A DNA stretch of 64,000 bases from RYN-133 sp036497285. Lineage in GTDB: Bacteria > Actinomycetota > Actinomycetes > Mycobacteriales > Jatrophihabitantaceae. Below, one piece after another: positions 52,974-62,908 of this stretch; positions within the stretch are counted from its first letter, which is position 1; every line of letters starts with the position of its first letter. Below the pieces are notes generated by a model. It saw only the letters and a program-made list of their open reading frames with translations. It was not told the DNA's origin and ran no database searches. The position numbers and the translations under genes are program-made. The stretch is taken from contig DASXJR010000069.1 of the NCBI GenBank assembly GCA_036497285.1, forward strand, positions 1 to 64,000. Direction: 5' to 3'.

Positions 52974-53668
52974 GGGGGATTCGAGTGAGTACACGCGGGG
53001 GCACCGTGCGCGTGCTCGCGTGCCACCGCCTCGCGCCGATGCGTGCTGCCAAGCGGATCGTCGCGGTCATCGGTGCCGTTGGCGTTCTTGCTGCGAGCGT
53101 GTCCGCGTGCACGTCCGCTTCCTCACCGACGTCGGCAACGGCGACCGGACCGACGGGGCCTCAGGGTGCAAGCACGCTGCCGCCGTCGTTGCGCCCCGCG
53201 ACCACGCCGGTTCCGCCGCCGACTCCCGGCGACATCTCGCACCAAGTGCGGCCCGCGTCGGTCAGCGTGCACTCGCCGGTACCCATCGGAAAGTCCGGAT
53301 CGTTTGCCTCGGGAATCGCCGTGCGCGTGTTGGCCGCGGACAGGTTCCGTGCCCGGGCGCATCGTCCGGGCGAGATCTCGGGGCCGGCCGTCCGCGTGAC
53401 CACCGAGATCACCAACAACACCGGTAAGGCGATCTCCGTCGCAGGGCTGGCTGTGACGTGTGCCGATGCGCACGGCATTCCGCTCGTCAGTTTTCTGTCC
53501 CCGCCGGCCCAACCGTTCAAGGGGACCTTGGCCAGCGGCGCGCATGCGCGCGCCATGTACGTGTTCGAACTCGGCCGCGGCTCGCACGCGGCGAAGAATC
53601 CGCTGACCTTCAAGCTCGGCAATTCCGCGACGAAGTCCATCGTCCAGTTCTACGGAAAAGTGACATGA
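52970..53668 (+). CDS. Putative lipoprotein with a C-terminal Ig-like (DUF4352-like) domain
   Basis: Up to 232 residues from an ATG overlapping the GT4 stop. A signal helix (AAKRIVAVIGAVGVLAASVSAC) ends in a lipobox-like VSAC at about residues 44-47, so an internal ATG at 53,039 is a good alternative start. After a Pro/Thr linker the domain VRVTTEITNNTGKAISV resembles extracellular Ig-like DUF4352 domains. It is coupled by ATGA to the giant secreted protein, parallel to the lipoprotein-giant protein pair in module 1. Function unknown. Confidence 0.72.
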   Translation: MRGIRVSTRGGTVRVLACHRLAPMRAAKRIVAVIGAVGVLAASVSACTSASSPTSATATGPTGPQGASTLPPSLRPATTPVPPPTPGDISHQVRPASVSVHSPVPIGKSGSFASGIAVRVLAADRFRARAHRPGEISGPAVRVTTEITNNTGKAISVAGLAVTCADAHGIPLVSFLSPPAQPFKGTLASGAHARAMYVFELGRGSHAAKNPLTFKLGNSATKSIVQFYGKVT

Positions 53669-56600
53669 CAGATCAGTTGCTTGAGAACGACCGTCCGCGC
53701 CATCTCACAGAGCGTTCGACCCGAACTCGCCGCGGCCTGGTCTTGGTGACCGTCCTGGCGCTCGTAGCCGGCGTCGCGTCGGTGGTTGTCGCGTCACCTG
53801 CGGCAGCTGCGGTCGCACCGCCCGGCATCTCCCCGGTCGTTCAGCGCGGCCCGAACGGCGTCACCGCCGACGCATTGCCGACCGTGCAGATCGATGGCGT
53901 GGTCTGGGACCAGGCCGTTGTCGGTAACACCGTGTACGCAGGCGGCCAGTTCGCCAACGCCCGGCCCGCCGGCGCCGCGCCCGGCACGAGCCTGACTCCG
54001 CGCGCGAATCTGCTTGCCTATGACATCCGTACCGGAAACCTGATCACTTCGTTTGCGCCCTCGCTCAACGCGCAGGTGAACGCGCTTGCAGTCTCGCCGG
54101 ACGGTTCACGTCTGTACGTCGGTGGCAACTTCACCACCGCCGACGGAGCGAACCGCTATCGCGTCGCCGCGTACAACACCGCAACGGGCGCGCTGGTCTC
54201 CACATGGGCGCCCTCGCTCGACGCTGCGGTCAACGCGATCGCCGTCACCAACAACGCTGTGTACGTCGGCGGCAATTTCAGCCTGGCCAACAACACTCCT
54301 CGTGCGCACCTCGCTGCGTTCGACCCGGTCAGTGGCGCACTGCTCGGCTGGGCACCGACCGCAGACGACCTCGTCCAGGCACTGGTCATGTCCCCGGACA
54401 ACAGTCGCGTGATCGTCGGCGGCTCGTTCCAGAACGTGAACGGCTCGCCCGCCTACGGTCTGGCCTCCGTCGATGCAGTGAACGGAACGCTGTACCCGTT
54501 CCTCGCCAACACGATTGTCCGCGACGCCGGCACGGGAGCGTCGATCCTCTCGTTGTCGACCGACGGCACGTCGATCTACTCCACCGCATACGTCTACGGC
54601 ACGACCGGAAACTTCGAAGGCGTCATGTCCGCCGACCCGTACACGGGCGACGTCAACTGGCTCGCAGACTGCCACGGTGACACGTACGGCACGTATGCGA
54701 ACTCGGCCGCGGTCTACGTGGTCAGCCACCAGCACTTCTGCACGAACATCGGCGGCTTCCCGGACACGAACCCGCGCTCGCGGTGGTACCGCTCCACGGC
54801 GTTCACCCCGAATGCCACGGGTACGGTCCAGCACAACAGCGAGAGTGGCGCCGGTTACGGCGACTTCGGAGGCTACCCGAGCCCTTCGCTGATCAACTGG
54901 GTGCCGGCGCTCGACATCGGCACCTATACCGGTCAGTCGCAGGCGGCCTGGAGCGTGAAGGGGAACTCGCAGTATGTCGTCGAGGGCGGCGAATTCCCGC
55001 GGGTGAACGGTGTTTCCCAGCAGGGTCTGGTGCGCTTCGCCGTTCCGTCCATCGCAACCAACAAGCAGGGCCCGCTTCTCTGGGGGCCCAATATGAATGT
55101 CGCGGCTACCGCGACGTCGTCCACCACCGCCCGCGTTTCGTGGCTTACCAACTCCGACCGTGACGACCAAAACCTCAACTACACCGTCCTGCGCAACGGC
55201 ACGACCGTATACACCACGCACGCGACGTCGTGGGACTGGAACCACCCGACGATCGGCTTCATCGACGCCGGGCTGACACCGGGGCAGACATATACCTACC
55301 GGGTGAAGGTCACTGACCCGAACGGGAACGGCACTCAAGGTGTCGACACCTCGATCACGATGCCGACGGCGTCCGGGCCCAGCCCGGTCGGAAGTCCGTT
55401 TGCCCAGGACGTGGTCAATGCGGGGGCGTCGCACTTCTGGCGCCTTGACCAAGCCACGGGTTCGACGTCCGCGCTCGACTACGCGGGTTTCGACGACCTC
55501 ACCCTGAGCGCCGGTGTCACCGCTGGGGCAGCGGGCGCGATCAACGGTGACACCGACACCGCCTCCACCTTCTCCGGTACGAACACCGGCCTGGGTGCGA
55601 CCCAGAACCCTGTGCAGGGTCCGGACACCTTCACCGAATCGGCCTGGTTCAGGACGACCAGTACGAGCGGCGGCAAGATCGTCGGGTTCGGTAGCTCGAA
55701 GACCGGACAAAGTAGCAACTACGACCGGCACCTCTACCTGAACAGCTCGTCACAGCTGGTCTTCGGCGTCTACAACAACGCGAACTACACGATCACGACC
55801 CCGACGAAGTACAACGACGGCGCGTGGCACCAGGTGACCGGCACGCTGTCTGGATCAGGCATGGCGCTCTACGTCGACGGCCGGTTGATCGGTACCAACA
55901 CCGGCACCATTGCGGGCCAGTCGTACTCGGGCTACTGGCGCGTCGGCGGCGACAGCACCTGGTCGGGCTCGCAGTACCTCAATGGCAGCATCGATGACGT
56001 CGCGATCTATCCAACCGCGCTGACGCTCGCGCAGGTCCGCAAGCAATACCTCGATGCGGGCTACACAGTCCCGGGGTCCTCGGCGCCTGGGGACAAATAC
56101 GGGGCGACGGTCTGGAACGACGCGCCTTCGGTGTACTACCGCGTGGACGAGACGACGGGCAGCGTTGCGACGGACCAGTCCGGGAACGTGAACTCCGGGA
56201 ACTACGCCGGTGGTTTCACGCTCGGTGTGTCGAGCCCTGTCACCGCAACTGGGTCGGCCGTCACGTTCAACGGCACGACCGGCACGCTGGCTTCGAGCGT
56301 CCTGGGCGCGGCGCCGGCGGTGTACAGCGAGGAAGTGTGGTTCAAGACCACCAGTACCACCGGCGGCAAGTTGATCGGGTTCGGCAGTTCGCGGTCGGGC
56401 TCGAGCAGCACGCACGACCGAAATCTGTACATGCTGGGCAACGGCAAGCTCGTCTTCGGCACGAAGACAGGGACGACGATCAACGCCGCCACGTCTTCCT
56501 CGTCCTACAACGACGGGAAATGGCACTACGCGGCCGCGACCCAGGGCCCGAGTGGCATGGCGCTTTACGTCGACGGAGTCAGCGTCGCTACGAACTCGGC

Positions 56601-58164
56601 AACCACCGCAACCAGCTTCAACGGTTATTGGCGTCTCGGCGGTGACAGTCTGAGTGGCTGGGGAGCGGACAACTCGTTCTTCAAGGGCACGCTCGACGAG
56701 GGCGCGGTGTACCCGACGGTGCTGACCGCGACCCAGGTCGCGACGCACTACCACGCGTCGCCCGCCGCGACGAACTCGCCGCCTGCGGCGGCGTTCACCA
56801 GCACGGTGGCGGGTGCGACGGCGTCATTCGACGGCACCGGTTCGTCCGATCCGGACGGCCCGATCGTCAGCTACAGCTGGGACTACGGTGACGGGAACAC
56901 CGACACCGGGGCGACCCCGTCGCACACGTACGGCTCGCCCGGCACGTACAACGTCGCGCTGACGGTCACCGACACGAGCGGCGCGACGGCGACCGTCAGC
57001 CACCCGGTGACGATCCAGCCGAACCAGTTGCCGACGGCGCGGTTCGGCTCGGCGGTGACGAACCTGTCGGTCGCGTTCGACGGTTCCGGTTCTTCGGATC
57101 CGGACGGCGCGATTGCCGGCTACTCGTGGAACTTCGGGGACGGCTCGTCGAGCACGCAGATGTCACCGACGCACGCGTACAGCGACGCGGGCACGTACTC
57201 GGTGACCCTGACCGTGACCGACGACCGTGGTGGGCAGGACTCCGTCACGCACAGCGTGGTGACCACGCTGCCGCCGAACCAGCCGCCGACCGCTGCCTTC
57301 ACGGCCAACGCGAACGCGTTGTCGGTCGCCTTCGACGGCACCGGATCGTCCGATCCCGACGGTACGATCGTCAAGTACGCATGGGACTTCGGGGATGGCT
57401 CGTCGAGTGCGCAAGCGTCTCCGAGCCACACCTACGCGGCGCCCGGCACGTACTCGGTGACCCTGACGGTCACCGACAATCGTGGTGGTTCGGCATTCAT
57501 CACGAAGTCGATCTCGGTCTCGACGGTCGTCGCGGCGGACGCCTTCGGGCGGACTGTCAGCAGCGGTTGGGGCAATGCCGACACCGGCGGTGCGTGGACC
57601 CGCACCGGCGCGGCGCTCAACTTCGCGGTTGACGGCTCGGGCGGGCTGATGAAGCTCGCGGCCGCGGGCACCCAGCTGACCCAGACGCTCAACTCGGTCT
57701 CGGCGTTGAACGTCAACGAGCTGGTCGATCTCTCCGTCGATCAGACGCCGACCGGCAATGGCTACTTCGGGATTCTGACCGCTCGCGAGAGTGGCTCGGC
57801 CGACTATCGGTTGAAGGTTCGCCTGATGGCCGCCGGGGTGATCCATCTCGCGCTGTCGCGTGTCGTCGCAGGCAAGGAGACGACGCTTGGCGAGGTCTTG
57901 GTCAAGAACTTGACCTACACCGCGGGCGACGTCGAGCGGGTTCGGTTCGTGGTCACGACCAACGCGGACGGCTCCGCACATCTGACCGGCACGATCTGGA
58001 AGATCGGCACAGCGGAGCCGACCACGCCGCAGATCACGACGAACGATGCGACGGCCTCGTTGCACGTCGCCGGTGGCGTCGCTATCCAGTCGGCGTTGTC
58101 CAGCGACTGGACGAGCGGTGCAACCGTGGCACGGTTTGACAACCTCCTGGTCTCGGCGATCTGA
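53665..58164 (+). CDS. Giant secreted protein: beta-propeller, FN3, two LamG-like, three PKD domains
   Basis: A 1,499-residue secreted protein. The signal helix is at about 22-50. A propeller with YVGGNFTTADG-type blades runs from about 70 to 475. An FN3-like domain spans 476-568, and two LamG/concanavalin-like domains span about 578-795 and 810-1030, both with GMALYVDG. Three PKD domains (about 1035-1288) carry SSDPDG and W-FGDG motifs, and a C-terminal lectin-like beta domain covers about 1290-1499. It is the counterpart of the protein at 26,193 and probably binds polysaccharide outside the cell. No sortase motif or membrane anchor is visible at the end. Confidence 0.86.
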   Translation: MTDQLLENDRPRHLTERSTRTRRGLVLVTVLALVAGVASVVVASPAAAAVAPPGISPVVQRGPNGVTADALPTVQIDGVVWDQAVVGNTVYAGGQFANARPAGAAPGTSLTPRANLLAYDIRTGNLITSFAPSLNAQVNALAVSPDGSRLYVGGNFTTADGANRYRVAAYNTATGALVSTWAPSLDAAVNAIAVTNNAVYVGGNFSLANNTPRAHLAAFDPVSGALLGWAPTADDLVQALVMSPDNSRVIVGGSFQNVNGSPAYGLASVDAVNGTLYPFLANTIVRDAGTGASILSLSTDGTSIYSTAYVYGTTGNFEGVMSADPYTGDVNWLADCHGDTYGTYANSAAVYVVSHQHFCTNIGGFPDTNPRSRWYRSTAFTPNATGTVQHNSESGAGYGDFGGYPSPSLINWVPALDIGTYTGQSQAAWSVKGNSQYVVEGGEFPRVNGVSQQGLVRFAVPSIATNKQGPLLWGPNMNVAATATSSTTARVSWLTNSDRDDQNLNYTVLRNGTTVYTTHATSWDWNHPTIGFIDAGLTPGQTYTYRVKVTDPNGNGTQGVDTSITMPTASGPSPVGSPFAQDVVNAGASHFWRLDQATGSTSALDYAGFDDLTLSAGVTAGAAGAINGDTDTASTFSGTNTGLGATQNPVQGPDTFTESAWFRTTSTSGGKIVGFGSSKTGQSSNYDRHLYLNSSSQLVFGVYNNANYTITTPTKYNDGAWHQVTGTLSGSGMALYVDGRLIGTNTGTIAGQSYSGYWRVGGDSTWSGSQYLNGSIDDVAIYPTALTLAQVRKQYLDAGYTVPGSSAPGDKYGATVWNDAPSVYYRVDETTGSVATDQSGNVNSGNYAGGFTLGVSSPVTATGSAVTFNGTTGTLASSVLGAAPAVYSEEVWFKTTSTTGGKLIGFGSSRSGSSSTHDRNLYMLGNGKLVFGTKTGTTINAATSSSSYNDGKWHYAAATQGPSGMALYVDGVSVATNSATTATSFNGYWRLGGDSLSGWGADNSFFKGTLDEGAVYPTVLTATQVATHYHASPAATNSPPAAAFTSTVAGATASFDGTGSSDPDGPIVSYSWDYGDGNTDTGATPSHTYGSPGTYNVALTVTDTSGATATVSHPVTIQPNQLPTARFGSAVTNLSVAFDGSGSSDPDGAIAGYSWNFGDGSSSTQMSPTHAYSDAGTYSVTLTVTDDRGGQDSVTHSVVTTLPPNQPPTAAFTANANALSVAFDGTGSSDPDGTIVKYAWDFGDGSSSAQASPSHTYAAPGTYSVTLTVTDNRGGSAFITKSISVSTVVAADAFGRTVSSGWGNADTGGAWTRTGAALNFAVDGSGGLMKLAAAGTQLTQTLNSVSALNVNELVDLSVDQTPTGNGYFGILTARESGSADYRLKVRLMAAGVIHLALSRVVAGKETTLGEVLVKNLTYTAGDVERVRFVVTTNADGSAHLTGTIWKIGTAEPTTPQITTNDATASLHVAGGVAIQSALSSDWTSGATVARFDNLLVSAI

Positions 58165-58234
58165 GCCGGGATCCGCCGAGCCGATACGCTCTGGCGGTCC
58201 TCATCGGCCGCCGGAGTGCATCCCAGCGTTTACG

Positions 58235-59170
58235 GTGACGACTGTGAATTCCGATGTGCGTCGCGGCCAGACGGCTGTAGTGGTTGTGAACTACCGCTCG
58301 CATCGGCTCATCCAGGACAACCTCCGACCGCTTGTGCTAGGTGACGAGTTCCGAGTCGTCATCATCGACAACCGCAGTACGCAGGAGGAAGCGGTCGCCG
58401 TGCGCTCGCTCGCGGCGGCGGCGGGGTGGGACGCGATAGCGCTCGATACCAACGGCGGCTTCGCCTCGGGTGTGAATGCCGGCCTGCAGCACGCGTTCGC
58501 CGCGGGCTGCACGAGCGTCGTGCTGCTAAATCCCGATGTCGTGATCACCGAAGCCACGCTGGCGGCCCTGCGCCACCACGTGACGGCCAACCCGACCGAC
58601 GTCGTCAGCCCCGTCGTGCGAACACCCGCGCGTGTCGGACGCGGGTTCTCGTTGCTGGACCTCCATCACGGCGCGGTTCGCGCCGAGGCCGCCACCCGGC
58701 TGCGATATGGCGACAGTGCCCGCATCGAACGATGGCTGCCGGCCACGTGCCTTGCCGCGCACCGTGACCTACTGACGAACGCGGGCGGACTCGCCGACGC
58801 GTACTTCATGTACTGGGAGGACATCGACCTGTGCCGACGGTGCGCCCTGGCGGGCGCGACGCTCGTACTGCGGGATGATCTCGAGGTGTACCACGACGAA
58901 CTGGGTACTCAGAACCGCGCGACGCCGGCAGCGAAGTCCGCACTGTACTACCGCTACAACTGCCGTAACCGGCTACTGTTCGCGGCACGCAATCTGGCCC
59001 GTCGTGATGTGCTGCGCTGGATGCTCTGGACGCCGGCCGTCAGTTGGCGGATCCTGATGCAGGGCGGGCGACGCCAGCTGATCGCATCGCCGCGGCTGCT
59101 CTGGGCCGCGATTCGCGGCAGTTTCGAGGGCCTCACCATCGCCACCCGCGCACTGGCCGATCGACGGTGA
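58235..59170 (+). CDS. GT2 glycosyltransferase (rhamnosyltransferase-like)
   Basis: A 311-residue GT-A transferase with VVVVNYRS at the N-terminus, the nucleotide-binding LLNPDV and the YFMYWEDIDLCRR motif seen in rhamnosyl- and galactofuranosyl-type GT2 enzymes. GTG at 58,235 or 58,244 is the likely start. The C-terminal basic amphipathic region may contact the membrane. Its stop overlaps the next GT2 start (GTGA). Donor sugar unknown. Confidence 0.87.
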   Translation: MTTVNSDVRRGQTAVVVVNYRSHRLIQDNLRPLVLGDEFRVVIIDNRSTQEEAVAVRSLAAAAGWDAIALDTNGGFASGVNAGLQHAFAAGCTSVVLLNPDVVITEATLAALRHHVTANPTDVVSPVVRTPARVGRGFSLLDLHHGAVRAEAATRLRYGDSARIERWLPATCLAAHRDLLTNAGGLADAYFMYWEDIDLCRRCALAGATLVLRDDLEVYHDELGTQNRATPAAKSALYYRYNCRNRLLFAARNLARRDVLRWMLWTPAVSWRILMQGGRRQLIASPRLLWAAIRGSFEGLTIATRALADRR

Positions 59171-60129
59171 CGGCGTCGTCGAGGCCGTTGCGTCCGGCGC
59201 TGACGGTCGCAGTACCGACTTTCCACCGTCCGATGGATCTCGCCGAGATCCTGCCGATGCTGGTTGCTCAGGTGAATGCTGTTCGCAAGGGAGTGTCCGC
59301 CGATGTCCTCGTGATCGACAACGATGCGGAGGCGAGCGCGGCAGAGATCGCGGCCGACCTCGACCCGAACATCGTTCGCTATGTAGTCGAACCCCGCGCC
59401 GGCATCGCGGCGGCACGCAACCGCGCCCTTGACGAGTCGGAGTCGAGAGACGTCCTCGTGTTCATCGACGACGACGAACGTCCGAGCGAAGCCTGGCTCG
59501 CGCGACTGCTCGAGACGTGGCGCGCACACGACGTCGCGGCGGTCACCGGCCCCGTCATCTCGATCGTGGACGGTCCGGTCGATCCATGGCTCGCGGCTGG
59601 CGGCATCTTCGACCGTCTGCACCGCAGCACCACGCCGACCGGCGCCGACGTGGCGAGCGCGGCCACCAACAATCTGTTGCTCGACCTGAACCGGGTTCGT
59701 CGGCACGGGCTGCGCTTCGCCGACGACCTCGGGCTCAGCGGGGGTGAGGACACGCTGTTCACTAGGCGTCTCGTCGCAAAGGGCGAGCGGATCGTCTGGT
59801 GCGGCGAGGCTGCGGTCGTCGAGAAAGTGCGGCCGGAACGCGTAAGCCGCCGGTGGATGCTGATGCGTGCGTTCAGCTACGGCACGATCGACTGTCGCGT
59901 TGCGCGCGAGCTCGCGCCGGATGTCGCGGGTCGACTCATGGCCCGGCTACGGTGCCTGGGTAATGGCATCGCACGGATCGGATACGGTGCTGCGCGCGCT
60001 GGTCTCGGCCTTGTCACGGCGTCCAAACGGCGCCAGGCGCTCGGCGCGCAGACCTCGATGCGCGGGGTCGGCCTCGTGCTCGGCGCGTTGGGCTACACCC
60101 ACCAGCGCTATCGTGCGAGGCGAGGATGA
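59167..60129 (+). CDS. GT2 glycosyltransferase
   Basis: A 320-residue GT-A enzyme with TVAVPTFHRP, the metal-binding FIDDDERP (DDD) and GLSGGEDTLFTRR as acceptor/catalytic region. Start and stop overlap neighbours by four bases on each side (GTGA and ATGA), so it is made with the previous GT2 and the flippase. The hydrophobic/basic C-terminus may associate with the membrane. Confidence 0.87.
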   Translation: MTASSRPLRPALTVAVPTFHRPMDLAEILPMLVAQVNAVRKGVSADVLVIDNDAEASAAEIAADLDPNIVRYVVEPRAGIAAARNRALDESESRDVLVFIDDDERPSEAWLARLLETWRAHDVAAVTGPVISIVDGPVDPWLAAGGIFDRLHRSTTPTGADVASAATNNLLLDLNRVRRHGLRFADDLGLSGGEDTLFTRRLVAKGERIVWCGEAAVVEKVRPERVSRRWMLMRAFSYGTIDCRVARELAPDVAGRLMARLRCLGNGIARIGYGAARAGLGLVTASKRRQALGAQTSMRGVGLVLGALGYTHQRYRARRG

Positions 60130-61655
60130 CCGAGCCGGAACAAGACGCATCTGCCGGGGCCGATCCGCTCGGTCAGCTCGCCGCACGTGGGGCGCTCGTC
60201 TCGTTGGCGGGTCAGCTCGGCCGCGTCGTGGTGCAGTTCGTCGGGCTCGTCGTACTCGCGCGGCTGCTCGATCCGCGTGACTACGGTCTGCTGGCGATCG
60301 CGATCGTCGTGATCGGCATCGGCGAGATCGTGCGCGATTTCGGGCTCACCACCGCCGCAGTCCAGGCACCGACCCTGTCCCAGGAACAGCGCAGCGCCCT
60401 CTTCTGGATCAACGTTGCGATCGGCGCGACCGCGACGGTCGTGGTCGTCGCGGCGGCGCCATTGGTGACGACGTTCTTCGACGATCCCGACGTCGTTCCC
60501 TTTCTGAGGGTGTGCGCCTTGACGTTCCTCGTCAACGGGCTGGCGACGCAGTACCGCGCCAACCTCACCCGTGAGATGCGCTTCGGTCGACTCGTGACGT
60601 GCGACCTCGCCGGCCAGATCGTCGGCGCGACGGTCGGAATCACGCTGGCAGCGCTGGGCGCCGGCTACTGGGCGCTTGTCGCGCTCCAAGTCGGGCAATA
60701 CAGCTCGGTGCTGATACTGCTCGTGGTGGTCTCGCACTGGCGTCCTTCGCGACCGAGGCGCAGGTCGGGCGTGGGGCCGCTCGTCCGCTTCGGCGGACAC
60801 CTCGTCACCACGCAACTGATTTACTACCTCGGCAACAATCTCGACACGCTCGCCATCAGCGTGCGGTTCACGCCCGCCGCGCTCGGTATCTACAACCGAG
60901 CCTTCGCGATGATCGTTTCGCCGCTGAACCAGATCAGGACGCCGGCGACGACGGTTGCGCTACCGGTGCTGTCGCGCATCGGCGACGACTACGACACAGC
61001 CGGGCGCTACCTGCAACGTGCCCAACTCGCGCTGGGGTACAGCGTCGGACCGGCGCTCGCGCTGTGCGCCGGCGCGTCCGGCGCGTTGGTGCAACTCATG
61101 CTGGGTACGCGATGGGCGGCGGCCGCGCCCTTGTTCGCGATGTTTGCACTCGCCGGCGCTGCCTCCATCCTCGCGTTCCCCGGCCTCTGGACCTACCTGT
61201 CCCGCGGAATGGGCGCCGACCTGATGCGGTACACGCTGTTCACCCTCGGGTTGCAGGCGGTGTGCGTCATCGGGGGCAGCACATGGGGTGTCGAAGGTGT
61301 GGCCGCCGGCTATCTTGTCGCGTCGCTCGTCGAGTGGCCGCTGTCGCTGTTCTGGCTGTCGCGCCTCACCGTCATCCCGCTCGGTGCGCTCGCCCGTGCC
61401 GGTGCGCGGATCACCGGCTGCTCGGCCGTCGTCGGACTGGCCTCGTTCAGCGCAACCCGGCTCGTCGCCGATCACGCTGCACCGAGCGCGCTCTGCCTCG
61501 CGGTCCTCGCAGGCGTGCTCGCCGGCGGGCTCACTGTGCTCGTTCCGCAGGTGCGCTCCGACCTCCGTCAGGTGCTCGCGTTCGGCCGGCTCATGCTGCG
61601 GCGTGCCCCCGGTCCGGCCGTCGAGCCGCAGCCGCATTCGAGTACCAGTCCGTGA
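60126..61655 (+). CDS. Oligosaccharide flippase (WzxC-like), module 2
   Basis: A 509-residue polytopic membrane protein with about 12-14 helices and the RLLDPRDYGLLAI start typical of WzxC/AmsL-type exporters. It belongs to a different branch from the flippase at 38,278, consistent with a different repeat unit. It is coupled upstream by ATGA. Its last 65 bases overlap the convergent GT4 gene. Confidence 0.9.
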   Translation: MTEPEQDASAGADPLGQLAARGALVSLAGQLGRVVVQFVGLVVLARLLDPRDYGLLAIAIVVIGIGEIVRDFGLTTAAVQAPTLSQEQRSALFWINVAIGATATVVVVAAAPLVTTFFDDPDVVPFLRVCALTFLVNGLATQYRANLTREMRFGRLVTCDLAGQIVGATVGITLAALGAGYWALVALQVGQYSSVLILLVVVSHWRPSRPRRRSGVGPLVRFGGHLVTTQLIYYLGNNLDTLAISVRFTPAALGIYNRAFAMIVSPLNQIRTPATTVALPVLSRIGDDYDTAGRYLQRAQLALGYSVGPALALCAGASGALVQLMLGTRWAAAAPLFAMFALAGAASILAFPGLWTYLSRGMGADLMRYTLFTLGLQAVCVIGGSTWGVEGVAAGYLVASLVEWPLSLFWLSRLTVIPLGALARAGARITGCSAVVGLASFSATRLVADHAAPSALCLAVLAGVLAGGLTVLVPQVRSDLRQVLAFGRLMLRRAPGPAVEPQPHSSTSP

Positions 61656-62790
61656 CAAGGGCGGGAAGCCGGCCGGCCGACCATCGATCGCTCGCGACGC
61701 CCGGATTCTCGCCAGCCTTGACCAGTGCGCGAGCCAGATTCCCGACCACGTCCCCGGTGACGGGGACGGGGTGCCCGTTCGCGCCGGCGAGGAAGGGGGG
61801 CCCGCCGAGGTCGAGGCACACGACCGGTGTCCCGATCGCATTGGCTTCGCCGACGGCCCACGGGGCCGAGTCGTGCAGCGATGGGAACAACATCGCGTCG
61901 GCGTCGGCGAGCGCCTGCATCGCCTCCGTGCGCGGGCGGTGCCCGTGGAGGACGACTCGATCGGTGAGATCCAGTCGCTCGACGAGGTCGGTGACCGCGG
62001 GCAGATCACGACCGGTTCCGTAGATGTGCAGTTCCCAGTCGGCGGCCTCGGGCCGCGCGAGCGCAGCTACGGCGAGTCGGGCGCCTTTCCACTCCGCGAG
62101 CCGCCCGACAAAGACCGCTGTCTTGGTCTGCCTACCGCGGTCGGTGTTCCGCGTCGGGAGATCATCCGGCGTGGCCGAGTTTGTTTCGAGAACGACTCGG
62201 CGCGCGTAAGAGAATCGCTTTGCCACATCGGGGTTTTGCGCGACTACGACCGCCGCGCGCCGTGCGGTGGGATCGCCCCACACGCGGCGGGCAGCGCGGC
62301 TGAGCACTCCGCGTGCGATTTCGCCCACCGCGCCGCGAAACCCGACCCACTTGAGTAGGCGCCACGGCAGGTACGTCGAACCGCCTACCGGACCCCAGAC
62401 GAGCGGGACGTCGGGGAGCCGACGCAGTCCGCAGGGCAACCAGTCGCCGGCGAAGGTGAGATGATGCGCCACGTCGAAGTCGATGTGCGAGTGCAGCTCG
62501 CGCGCGATCTTGGTGACCCGGCGTTGCCACATCGTGTAGTACCAGTACACGTCCAGCGGCCCGCGTTTGAATCGCAGGACAGCATCGGAGAAATCCGTGT
62601 AACAAACGGTGAGATGGGCGCGCAATTTCGGATCGGCGTCCAGCGCGGACGCGATGTTGTCCGCGAAACGTGGACGGGTGATCACCCAGACATCGTGGTC
62701 ATGAGCGGCGGCACAGGCGAACGCCCACCCTGCGTTGGCCTCGGACTCGTCACAGGGGCCGAAGGCGTATGCGCTGATGATGACGCGCAT
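61591..62790 (-). CDS. GT4 glycosyltransferase
   Basis: A 399-residue GT-B enzyme. The N-terminal RVIISAYAFGPCDESEANAG with a conserved SE-x2-xG loop and the donor region VGRLAEWKGARLAV and SLHDSAPWAVGEANAIGTPVV fit GT4. ATG at 62,790 is chosen because the family start lies there; in-frame ATGs at 62,859 and 62,916 add residues without similarity. The C-terminus overlaps the flippase gene by 65 bases. It is divergent from the polymerase gene at 62,909. Confidence 0.87.
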   Translation of the reverse strand: MRVIISAYAFGPCDESEANAGWAFACAAAHDHDVWVITRPRFADNIASALDADPKLRAHLTVCYTDFSDAVLRFKRGPLDVYWYYTMWQRRVTKIARELHSHIDFDVAHHLTFAGDWLPCGLRRLPDVPLVWGPVGGSTYLPWRLLKWVGFRGAVGEIARGVLSRAARRVWGDPTARRAAVVVAQNPDVAKRFSYARRVVLETNSATPDDLPTRNTDRGRQTKTAVFVGRLAEWKGARLAVAALARPEAADWELHIYGTGRDLPAVTDLVERLDLTDRVVLHGHRPRTEAMQALADADAMLFPSLHDSAPWAVGEANAIGTPVVCLDLGGPPFLAGANGHPVPVTGDVVGNLARALVKAGENPGVASDRWSAGRLPALVTDWYSNAAAARRPDRGHAAA

Positions 62791-62908
62791 GCGCCGGTCG
62801 CCGCCGGAGCGGTCCGTGCCTTGGTGGTTGGTCACCGCGTTCCCTCCGCGAGCCGCCATCTTGGACACGCTCGCCGTACAATTCCGCAATGTTGTCCGTG
62901 GCGTCGCC

